Positions 6,433 to 13,285 of a DNA stretch of 13,619 nt are shown one piece after another. Under the pieces are notes generated by a model that was given only the letters and a program-made list of their open reading frames with translations, ran no database searches and had not been told where the DNA came from. Location: the NCBI GenBank assembly GCA_002490465.1, contig DKUB01000049.1, forward strand, positions 2,818 to 16,436, in the 5' to 3' direction. This stretch comes from Lachnoclostridium sp. UBA7215. Its GTDB lineage: Bacteria > Bacillota > Clostridia > Lachnospirales > Lachnospiraceae. Positions within the stretch are counted from its first letter, which is position 1; each line of letters opens with the position of its first letter. The translations under genes were made by a program, and so were the position numbers.

Positions 6433-6460
6433 TTGATTGTGATTTCGCAGGGGTTATGAT
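6433..6460 (+). promoter_or_regulatory. Candidate promoter of the hsdM operon
   Basis: TTGATT (6433-6438) and TATGAT (6455-6460) with a 16-base spacer, about 38 bases before the hsdM start codon. It is the only promoter-like pair I see ahead of the five same-strand genes up to 10294. The stretch 6360-6432 contains nothing else I recognise. Confidence 0.45.
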
Positions 6461-6497
6461 ATACTTAAAATCGAAAAGTAAGGTACGGAGGAGAAAA

Positions 6498-8096
6498 ATG
6501 GCAGAATTAGAAAACAGCAAGGATTTAATTAGTGTATTATGGAGCGGAGCAGATATACTTCGCTCCAAAATGGATGCAAATGAGTATAAGGATTACTTGT
6601 TGGGAATTGTTTTTTATAAATATTTATCGGATTCGTTTTTGATTAAGACTTATGATCTGCTCTATGATGAGAAGCCAGAGTCACTAAAAGCTGCATTGGA
6701 AGCTTATCGGGAAGCATTAGAGGATGAAAGTGCCGAAGAATTAAAAAAACAGATTAAGTCAGAGTGCCATTATCTCATTGAACCTGAACTGACATACACA
6801 TGTTTTGCAGACGCAGCAAGAAACAATTCGTTTAATCGTGAACAGTTGCAGAAAGCATTCAACAACATTGAGCAGAGCGACCCGTTATTTGCAGATTTAT
6901 TTACGGATATTGATTTGTATTCCAATCGTTTGGGAACAGGCGACCAGAAGCAAAGTGATACAATTTCAAGCCTTATTAAGGAAATTGACAAAGCAGATTT
7001 GTTAAATTCAGATTCTGATGTGCTTGGAAATGCCTATGAGTATCTGATCGGTCAGTTTGCTTCTGAAACGGGTAAGAAGGCGGGGGAATTTTACACCCCA
7101 CAGGCTGTATCAAAAATTTTAACGAAAATAGCTATTGCCGGACAGGAGACAAAGAGAGGTTTGTCTGTATATGATCCATGCATGGGTTCCGGCTCACTTT
7201 TGTTAAATGCAAAGAAATATGCATCAGAGCCAAGTTATATTAAATATTATGGACAGGAATTGATGTTGTCTACGTATAATCTTGCAAGAATGAACATGTT
7301 TTTACATGGAATTGTGCCGGAGAATCAGAAACTTCGTAATGGTGATACCCTTGATGGAGATTGGCCTACTGGTGAGGAGACGGATTTTAATATGGTTCTT
7401 ATGAATCCGCCATATTCTGCAAAATGGAGTGCAGCCGTAGGTTTTTTGCAAGATGAGAGATTTAGTGATTATGGAGTATTAGCACCTAAATCAAAGGCGG
7501 ATTATGCATTTTTACTTCATGGCTTATATCATTTGAAGAGTAATGGTACTATGGCTATCGTATTACCTCATGGTGTTTTATTTAGAGGTGCTGCAGAAGG
7601 GAAAATTAGAGAGAAACTGCTTCGTTCCGGTAATATATATGCGGTAATTGGATTGCCCGCCAATTTGTTTTATAATACATCTATTCCGACCTGTATTGTT
7701 GTGCTAAAGAAGCATAGAGAGGGCAGAGATGTATTATTTATTGATGCTTCTCAGAAGTTTGAAAAGGGTAAGAAGCAAAATGCTATGACGGATGAACATA
7801 TAGATTCTATTATCGAACTATATAATAAGAGAGATACTGTAGATAAGGAATCTTTTCTTGCGAGTTTTGAAGATATTGAAAAGAATGATTTTAATCTAAA
7901 TATTCCAAGGTATGTAGATAATTTTGAGGAAGAGGAAGAAATTGATTTGAATGCACTTTTAGCAGATATGAAGAAGACGGATGAAGAAATTGGACAAGTT
8001 CAAGGGGAGTTTTTATCTCATCTTAAAGATTTAACATCTTCAGATGAAACCATTATGTCATCGTTAAATTGGTTTATTGAAGTGATTGAGGGGTGA
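6498..8096 (+). CDS. hsdM: Type I restriction-modification DNA methyltransferase, M subunit
   Basis: S-adenosylmethionine-dependent N6-adenine methyltransferase subunit, 532 residues, a normal length. An N-terminal helical HsdM domain (about 8-150) is followed by the N6_Mtase domain. Within it GEFYTPQAVS is at 197-206, the cofactor motif I DPCMGSGSLLLNA at 226-238, and the catalytic motif IV NPPY at 303-306. The start at 6498 is set by GGAGG (6487-6491), 6 bases upstream; the frame is open from 6456 but without a binding site there. It is intact and overlaps the start region of hsdS, as is usual. The expected restriction subunit gene hsdR is in neither flank of this window, so modification without local restriction is possible. 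HsdM needs HsdS for target recognition. Confidence 0.95.
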   Translation: MAELENSKDLISVLWSGADILRSKMDANEYKDYLLGIVFYKYLSDSFLIKTYDLLYDEKPESLKAALEAYREALEDESAEELKKQIKSECHYLIEPELTYTCFADAARNNSFNREQLQKAFNNIEQSDPLFADLFTDIDLYSNRLGTGDQKQSDTISSLIKEIDKADLLNSDSDVLGNAYEYLIGQFASETGKKAGEFYTPQAVSKILTKIAIAGQETKRGLSVYDPCMGSGSLLLNAKKYASEPSYIKYYGQELMLSTYNLARMNMFLHGIVPENQKLRNGDTLDGDWPTGEETDFNMVLMNPPYSAKWSAAVGFLQDERFSDYGVLAPKSKADYAFLLHGLYHLKSNGTMAIVLPHGVLFRGAAEGKIREKLLRSGNIYAVIGLPANLFYNTSIPTCIVVLKKHREGRDVLFIDASQKFEKGKKQNAMTDEHIDSIIELYNKRDTVDKESFLASFEDIEKNDFNLNIPRYVDNFEEEEEIDLNALLADMKKTDEEIGQVQGEFLSHLKDLTSSDETIMSSLNWFIEVIEG

Positions 8097-8101
8097 TTGA
8101 T

Positions 8102-8731
8102 ATGAACAAACCAAAGCTCAGATTCAAGGGTTATGCAGATGCTTGGGAACAGCGTAAGGTTGGTGATTTGGCAGATTATAAGAAGGGTCCATTCGGAAGT
8201 GCTATTACAAAAGACATGTTTGTTCCCAAGAACAAAGACTCTGTTAAGGTATATGAACAGCAAAATGCTATTAACAAAGATTGGTCATTAGAGAGGTATT
8301 TTTTACCTAAGGAATATGCACTTACAAAGTTAAAATCTTTTGAAGTTTATGGTGGAGATATTATTGTTTCTTGTGCTGGAACGATTGGAGAAATCTATGA
8401 AATTCCCGAAAATGCGGATGCTGGTGTTATAAATCAAGCATTGATGAGAGTTCGTGTGCATGAAGACATTGTAGATAAAAACATGTTCATAATAGCATTT
8501 TCAAATATGATAGATGCATTTACAAGAACACATAGTAATGGTTCGGCTATCAAAAATATTCCTCCTTTTGCAGACTTAAAACCGATGGAAGTTTTAATGC
8601 CTTCTATGGCAGAACAGAAGGAGATTAGTGGTTATTTCTCAACCCTTGACCACCTCATCACTCTTCACCAGCAAAAGTGTGATAATTTGAAAAAACTTAA
8701 GAAATTCATATTTAGAAATATGTTTATTTAG
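8102..8731 (+). CDS. hsdS: Half-length type I specificity subunit
   Basis: Encodes 209 residues against about 380-420 for a usual HsdS. It has the standard N-terminal conserved segment (KLRFKGYADAWEQRKVGDL near 5-23) and one target recognition domain (about 24-165). It then has one conserved helix (AEQKEISGYFSTLDHLITLH from 170 and the following KKLKKFIFRNMF), and stops there. The second recognition domain is absent. The ending resembles a normal HsdS C-terminus, so it may work as a homodimer giving a symmetric site, or be one half left by recombination. ATG 8102 is preferred, with GAGGGGTGAT (8088-8097) as binding site; GTG 8093 is an alternative in the same frame. The hsdM stop lies inside this binding site, implying translational coupling. 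The next gene starts 14 bases after the stop. Confidence 0.87.
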   Translation: MNKPKLRFKGYADAWEQRKVGDLADYKKGPFGSAITKDMFVPKNKDSVKVYEQQNAINKDWSLERYFLPKEYALTKLKSFEVYGGDIIVSCAGTIGEIYEIPENADAGVINQALMRVRVHEDIVDKNMFIIAFSNMIDAFTRTHSNGSAIKNIPPFADLKPMEVLMPSMAEQKEISGYFSTLDHLITLHQQKCDNLKKLKKFIFRNMFI

Positions 8732-8745
8732 AAGAAAGGAGCAAT

Positions 8746-9399
8746 ATGGGTGAAATTACATTATTTCATGGCACTCCGGATAAAGTCGTAGTACCGACTT
8801 ATGGTATGGGCAATGACAAACATGACTATGGAAAAGGGTTTTATTTGACAGAAAACCTTGAACTTGCTAAAGAATGGGCAGTTTGCATACCTAATGATAA
8901 TAATGGATGGGTTCATACGTTCAAATTAGATACGACGGGATTAAGAATCTTGGATTTTCAGGAAAAGAGCGTCCTTTCTTGGTTGGCAGAGCTGATGAAA
9001 CATAGAAATGCTGCTGATTCAAAGCGATATAGAATGTTAGCGAAGAAATTTATTGAAAAATATGGCATTAATACGAATGGGTACGATGTGATCAAAGGTT
9101 GGAGAGCAAATGCATCCTACTTTTATATTGCAAAAGAGTTTGTTCGCGATAATATTGATATTGCTATTCTTGAGGAACTTTTATCTTTGGGAGGATTAGG
9201 AATACAGTATTGTATAAAATCAGAATTGGCATATTCAAAATTGCATGAGGAAAAAAATGGGATGTTTTCTGTTAATTATGATGAATTTAATCCAAAATAT
9301 AATCAAAGAGACGTAACGGCAAGAAGGAAAATGAAAGAATTAGTAGATTCTGATGCAAATAAAGTAACAAATGTATTTAGTACGCTTTTGGAGAGGTGA
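8746..9399 (+). CDS. DUF3990 family protein, putative ADP-ribosyltransferase-like toxin
   Basis: A 217-residue protein with the DUF3990 hallmarks: an N-terminal LFHGTPDKVVVPTYG (6-20), DYGKGFYLTENLELAKEWA (27-45), a central YDVIKGWRANASYFY (113-127), and a late LGIQYCIKSELAYSKL (151-166). The HGT and GKGFYLT...A..WA elements resemble the first two motifs of PARP/diphtheria-toxin-type ADP-ribosyltransferases (H8 and Y33 as NAD-contacting candidates). Q154 and E160 in the late segment are candidates for the third position, which I cannot fix with certainty. DUF3990 proteins have been grouped with the ART fold and occur in toxin-antitoxin-like pairs, but I know of no proven substrate. Binding site AAAGGAG (8735-8741) is 4 bases before the ATG. 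Its partner two genes on is a NADAR enzyme, which fits attachment and removal of ADP-ribose. No signal peptide, so it acts in the cytoplasm. Confidence 0.7.
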   Translation: MGEITLFHGTPDKVVVPTYGMGNDKHDYGKGFYLTENLELAKEWAVCIPNDNNGWVHTFKLDTTGLRILDFQEKSVLSWLAELMKHRNAADSKRYRMLAKKFIEKYGINTNGYDVIKGWRANASYFYIAKEFVRDNIDIAILEELLSLGGLGIQYCIKSELAYSKLHEEKNGMFSVNYDEFNPKYNQRDVTARRKMKELVDSDANKVTNVFSTLLER

Positions 9400-9401
9400 T
9401 A

Positions 9402-9821
9402 ATGATGCAGGCATATTCAGAAGTATATTTGAATGAAGTAGTAGAGAATCAAGGGAAATTATTTGATTTGGTTGCGCAGACATTTCCTGACAAGGACACG
9501 ATAGATTTTATTAAAACTTATATGGCAAGTAAAACAAGAAAAAGTATTGATGAAGCGAAGGCATATGTCAACACAATGGATGCAAAAGAACTTTGGGAAT
9601 ACTTTTCAGAGAATGACGGCTATACATTAAAAGGCGGAAAGGCTCTGGATGGTTTTATGCCTGATTGGATTGGAGAATTTTATGCATATTATCAATGGTA
9701 TTACAATATTCCAAGTTCAGAGGTGGTAAAAAAGATTCCAGTAGATTTCTTGATGAAGGCATATTTTGGACTGCACGATTTAGATTTGGATTTGGCAGTA
9801 AAAAAGGTTGGTGTAGTGTGA
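9402..9821 (+). CDS. Unrecognised 139-residue protein between DUF3990 and NADAR genes
   Basis: I do not recognise a named family with confidence. It appears soluble and mostly helical, with no membrane segment or signal peptide. An N-terminal helix (MQAYSEVYLNEVVENQGKLF) is followed by a helical KDTIDFIKTYMASKTRKS segment, a tryptophan- and tyrosine-rich stretch (IGEFYAYYQWYYNIPSSEVV, 90-109), and an ending with LHDLDLDLAVKKV (124-136). The aromatic-helix-plus-LH ending loosely recalls DUF3791, the small partner often next to DUF3990, but the match is weak. GAGGTGAT (9393-9400) is the binding site; ATG 9402 or 9405 are both possible and GTG 9396 would overlap the previous gene. Its stop shares one base with the NADAR start (TGATG), a sign of coupled translation. 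An antitoxin or adaptor role is inferred from position only. Confidence 0.75.
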   Translation: MMQAYSEVYLNEVVENQGKLFDLVAQTFPDKDTIDFIKTYMASKTRKSIDEAKAYVNTMDAKELWEYFSENDGYTLKGGKALDGFMPDWIGEFYAYYQWYYNIPSSEVVKKIPVDFLMKAYFGLHDLDLDLAVKKVGVV

Positions 9822-10294
9822 TGAAGATTGTATGTTTCCATAATCCAGATGAGGAAAACGGATATTTAAGTAATTGGTATGCATCTTATTTTATGGAACA
9901 TGCTATCATATTTTCCTCAATGGAACAGTATATGATGTATCAAAAAGCGATTTATTTTCATGACCGGGATATTGCAGCAAAAATCCTTGAAACAGAGGAT
10001 GTTTCCCGTATAAAAGAGTTAGGACGTCTTGTGTCAGGATATGATGAACATTCCTGGAGTGGTACAAGACAGCTTGTTGTGTATAATGGGTTATTAGCGA
10101 AATTTTCCCAAAATGCGGAATTGAAAAGGCAGCTAAAGGAAACGGGGAATGCTATTTTAGCAGAATGTGCGGTAAGAGACCGAATTTGGGGTATTGGATT
10201 ATCGATGAAAGATTCGAATAGATTTGACCAAACGAAATGGAAGGGACAAAATTTATTGGGTTATGCTCTCATGATGGTGAGGAATCGGCTGTAA
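9821..10294 (+). CDS. NADAR family protein (YbiA-like ADP-ribose N-glycosidase)
   Basis: 157 residues, the usual size of the NADAR/DUF1768 family. Signatures across the length: FHNPDEENGYLSNWY (6-20), FSSMEQYMMYQKA (31-43) with conserved E35, IKELGRLVSGYD (64-75), Y88-N89-G90-L91 then KFSQN (94-98), a glycine/acid segment TGNAILAECAVRD (108-120), IWGIGL (122-127), and WKGQNLLGYALM (140-151). NADAR enzymes act on N-glycosidic bonds of ribosylated compounds; some remove ADP-ribose from guanine bases and serve as antitoxins to DarT-like ADP-ribosyltransferases. The start at 9821 overlaps the previous stop by one base; the frame is open further upstream but only inside the preceding gene. Co-occurrence with a DUF3990 protein suggests it reverses that enzyme's modification, which is an inference. 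A role in riboflavin-intermediate clean-up, as proposed for some relatives, is the alternative. Confidence 0.88.
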   Translation: MKIVCFHNPDEENGYLSNWYASYFMEHAIIFSSMEQYMMYQKAIYFHDRDIAAKILETEDVSRIKELGRLVSGYDEHSWSGTRQLVVYNGLLAKFSQNAELKRQLKETGNAILAECAVRDRIWGIGLSMKDSNRFDQTKWKGQNLLGYALMMVRNRL

Positions 10295-10408
10295 ACCGCT
10301 GATGTGGGAAACAAGTATGTAGAAGAACTTCGTAAGGAGAACCTCAAGCCCACAGACATTAAAAATTCGGTGTTCTGTAAAGGAACACCGAATATAAAAT
10401 TATCGTAA
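10295..10408 (+). pseudogene. Possible coding remnant after the NADAR gene
   Basis: Directly after the NADAR stop, in the same frame, 37 further codons stay open to TAA 10406-10408. The first part reads like real protein (DVGNKYVEELRKENLKPTD); the last third lies in the terminator hairpin and is probably not coding. There is no start codon with a binding site. It may be the tail of a lost gene or of an ancestral longer protein. I cannot name the source. Confidence 0.22.
10361..10392 (-). terminator. Intrinsic terminator of bglPA (possibly bidirectional)
   Basis: TTCGGTGTTC (10366-10375) pairs perfectly with GAACACCGAA (10383-10392) around a seven-base loop. Read on the minus strand, the stem is followed by TTTTT (10365-10361), the classical form, 32 bases after the bglA stop codon. 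On the plus strand only a TATAAAATT tail follows, so termination of the hsdM operon there would be weaker. It lies between the two convergent operons. Confidence 0.8.
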
Positions 10409-10423
10409 GAAAACAAAAATTTT

Positions 10424-11860
10424 TTACTGTAAATCCTCTCCATTGGATGCAATAACCTTTTTATACCAATGAAAAGATTTTTTCTTATATCGCTTCATTG
10501 TGCCTGAACCGTCGTCAGCGCGGTCTACATAGATAAAGCCGTACCGTTTGCTCATTTCTCCGGTTGTTGCGCTGACTAAATCAATACAGCCCCATGGGGT
10601 GTAGCCCCAGAGTTCAACCCCGTCTTCTTCCACGGCTTGTTTGAAGGCCTGGATGTGTTTTTTGAGATAATCAATACGGTAATCATCATTTACGGTAAAA
10701 GAGCCATGTCCATCTTCTACAAGTTCATCCTTTGCGCCCAGGCCATTTTCCACGATAAATAATGGTTTTTGGTATCGGTCATATAGAGAATTGAGGGTAA
10801 TGCGCAGTCCGAGGGGGTCTATCTGCCAGCCCCATTCACTGGCTTTTAAAAAGGGATTCTTTGTACCGCGGAATGCATTTCCTGTTGCCTCTCCAACGCC
10901 TTCCTGTGTAGTGATACAGCGTGATGAATAATAGGAAAAGCTGATAAAATCAACTGTATTTTCCTTTAGTATAGTTTTGTCTTCTTCAGTTATTCCGATG
11001 TCCAGACCCATTTGCTCATATTTTTTGATTGCATAATTCGGATAATATCCGCGTGCCTGTACGTCAATAAACAAAAGATTTTCACGGTCCCGTTGTTTCG
11101 CTTCCCAGACATCTTCGGGAAGGGGGCTGTAAGGATAAAATTCCCCGGCAGCCAGCATACATCCCACTTTATTTTCCGGATCAATTTCATGGGCAATCCG
11201 GACAGCCCATGCACTTGCCACCAGCTCATGATGGGCGCTGATATATTTTGCGCTGGTAGAATCTTCTTTCTGGTCAAAAATCAGCCCGGCACCCATAAAG
11301 GGAAGATGCAGTATCATATTGATTTCATTAAAAGTCAGCCAGTATTTTACAAGCCCTTTGTAGCGGGTAAATAATGTTGTGACCAGTTTTTTATAAAATT
11401 CTATCATACAGCGATTTTTCCAGCCGCCATATTTTAAAATTAAATGCATGGGGCAGTCAAAATGTGTGATTGTCACTAATGGCTCAATACCATATTTTTG
11501 ACATTCCCGAAACACATTTTCATAAAACTGAAGTCCCTCTTCGTTGGGTTCTGTTTCATCTCCATTTGGGAAAATGCGTGACCAGGCAATGGACAGGCGA
11601 AATGTTTTGAACCCCATCTCACCGAATAAACGGATATCTTCTTTGTAGTTGTGGTAAAAATCAATTCCTTTCAGGGCAGGAAAATAGTGGGAATTATCAA
11701 TTTCAGTTATTTTTTTTGTGCCGCGCATTACCTCCGGACGGTCCGGCCCGTGGGGAATGACATCAACATTTGCCAGTCCTCTGCCGCCTTCTTTGTAAGC
11801 ACCCTCACATTGATTGGCTGCCGTTGCTCCGCCCCATAAAAAATTTTTATTTAATGCCAT
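10424..11860 (-). CDS. bglA: 6-phospho-beta-glucosidase, glycoside hydrolase family 1
   Basis: Hydrolyses phosphorylated beta-glucosides (such as 6-phospho-cellobiose, salicin or arbutin) after PTS uptake; cytoplasmic. 478 residues, usual for GH1. NFLWGGATAANQCEGAY (6-22) forms the sugar-binding N-terminus. TFNE at 176-179 gives the acid/base E179, and IVENG at 369-373 gives the nucleophile E371. The phosphate-binding residues that separate 6-phospho-glycosidases from plain beta-glucosidases are present as S430, K438 and Y440 in SATTGEMSKRYGF. It starts 9 bases after the bglP stop on the same strand; the likely binding site GAGGGG overlaps the end of bglP and is somewhat far (12 bases). It is the second gene of the bglPA operon and is followed by an intrinsic terminator. 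Confidence 0.94.
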   Translation of the reverse strand: MALNKNFLWGGATAANQCEGAYKEGGRGLANVDVIPHGPDRPEVMRGTKKITEIDNSHYFPALKGIDFYHNYKEDIRLFGEMGFKTFRLSIAWSRIFPNGDETEPNEEGLQFYENVFRECQKYGIEPLVTITHFDCPMHLILKYGGWKNRCMIEFYKKLVTTLFTRYKGLVKYWLTFNEINMILHLPFMGAGLIFDQKEDSTSAKYISAHHELVASAWAVRIAHEIDPENKVGCMLAAGEFYPYSPLPEDVWEAKQRDRENLLFIDVQARGYYPNYAIKKYEQMGLDIGITEEDKTILKENTVDFISFSYYSSRCITTQEGVGEATGNAFRGTKNPFLKASEWGWQIDPLGLRITLNSLYDRYQKPLFIVENGLGAKDELVEDGHGSFTVNDDYRIDYLKKHIQAFKQAVEEDGVELWGYTPWGCIDLVSATTGEMSKRYGFIYVDRADDGSGTMKRYKKKSFHWYKKVIASNGEDLQ

Positions 11861-11869
11861 GTGTCTTTT

Positions 11870-13285
11870 TTACCCCTCTTTCCTGATTCCGGAATCTGCG
11901 CTGTCCTGCACCTTTTCCGTATATAGCATATAGCTTATAATAAACGCAGCGACAAAAGCGATTGCGGCTCCGATGCATGCATGAAGCAAATCCATAAATC
12001 CCTGTTCTCCGATATATCCGGGGAGGGTTAAGAGACCCGGCGAGCCTCCGGCATAGTTCTTTACCCGAAAGATACCGACATACAGACCGCCGATTGCACC
12101 GCCGATACAGGCAGAAATTAATGGCGTCTTAAAACGCATATTAATACCATACAGGGCAGGTTCTGTAATACCGCAGACTGCCGTAATACCTGCAGAGGTT
12201 GCCAGCTGCTTGATTTCCTTTGATTTGGTTTTTAGTGCTACAGCAAACGTAGCAGCGCCCTGGGCAATGTTTGAGGCGAGGTTTGCGGGATATACAATTG
12301 TGTCGTATCCTGTTGTCATACGGTTGTTGATACCGATAGGGATAATGCCGTAATGGGTTCCTGTTACAACGAGAAGCGGGAAAACGCCTCCGAGAACGAG
12401 TGGAACTAACCAGCTCACATAGACATTTAAAAGGTTTACTCCTGCCGCAATCCAGCCGGCAACAATATATCCGATCGGTCCTAAAATCCAAAGCATAACA
12501 GCACCGGACACAAGGATTGTTAACAGTGGTTTTGTGAAAAACTTGATTGCCTTTGGCGATATCTTGTCCGCAATGGGTTCTACATATGACATGAACCATA
12601 CAGATAGAATAATAGGGATAACAGAGGAGGAGTATGACGCATTGTAAATAGGTATCATAAACAGTTCAATGGCCTGTCCCGACTCTTTTGATGCAGCTAC
12701 CATATCGACAAAATTTGGGTGAAGCAAGATTCCGCCTAACATCATAGCCAGATAGGGATTGCAGTTAAATTTTTTGGCTGCAGAGTTTGCCAGCAGTATT
12801 GGCAGAAAATAAAAGGCGGCATCTGCCATAAAATTAATGACCTGATAAGAGCTATCCGTGTTTTCAATCCACTTGAAGGCGACAAGCAGGGCGAGAACAG
12901 CTTTTAACATTCCGGCAGCAGTAATAGCAGGCAGGATTGGTGTAAAAATTCCTGTAATGGTATCAATCAGCCGCGCGCCAATTCCTTTTTTCCCTTCCGG
13001 TTGTTCCTGTTTACTGCCGTTGTTTGAAGCAGTTTCACTTAGATTGCAGACATCGGCAATTGGTTTATATACGTGATTGACATCATTGCCAATAACAATC
13101 TGATACTGTCCGCCTTTTTCCACAACGCCAAGTACGCCTGTTGTGCTTTTCAGCGTCTCTGTCTGAGCTTTGGATGCGTCCTTTAAATTAAAACGAAGGC
13201 GTGTGGCACAGTGGGTCAGGCCGGTAACATTATCCTTTCCACCGACCAGTTCCAGTATTTTGGCACCTAGTTCCTCGTAATTCAT
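11870..13285 (-). CDS. bglP: Beta-glucoside PTS permease, EIIBC without EIIA domain
   Basis: Membrane permease that imports and phosphorylates beta-glucosides. 471 residues. The EIIB domain is at about 1-85, with the phospho-cysteine C26 in LTHCATRLRF. After a charged linker (about 85-105), the EIIC domain (105-460) has about ten hydrophobic segments, LHPNFVDM and the GITEP substrate motif at 372-376. The protein ends shortly after EIIC, so the fused EIIA domain of E. coli BglF and B. subtilis BglP (about 620 residues) is absent. Phosphate must come from a separate EIIA. The start at 13285 has GGAGG (13291-13295) 5 bases upstream; an in-frame ATG at 13360 adds 25 residues unlike EIIB and has no binding site. 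It is first in the operon with bglA. I see no clear RAT (LicT-type antiterminator target) in the leader. Confidence 0.92.
   Translation of the reverse strand: MNYEELGAKILELVGGKDNVTGLTHCATRLRFNLKDASKAQTETLKSTTGVLGVVEKGGQYQIVIGNDVNHVYKPIADVCNLSETASNNGSKQEQPEGKKGIGARLIDTITGIFTPILPAITAAGMLKAVLALLVAFKWIENTDSSYQVINFMADAAFYFLPILLANSAAKKFNCNPYLAMMLGGILLHPNFVDMVAASKESGQAIELFMIPIYNASYSSSVIPIILSVWFMSYVEPIADKISPKAIKFFTKPLLTILVSGAVMLWILGPIGYIVAGWIAAGVNLLNVYVSWLVPLVLGGVFPLLVVTGTHYGIIPIGINNRMTTGYDTIVYPANLASNIAQGAATFAVALKTKSKEIKQLATSAGITAVCGITEPALYGINMRFKTPLISACIGGAIGGLYVGIFRVKNYAGGSPGLLTLPGYIGEQGFMDLLHACIGAAIAFVAAFIISYMLYTEKVQDSADSGIRKEG

Noticed and set aside
6314..6568. 84-codon minus-strand frame between the GNAT remnant and hsdM
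   Set aside because: Part of the peptide looks protein-like, but it overlaps the hsdM start and promoter on the opposite strand, lacks a good start site, and matches no family I know.
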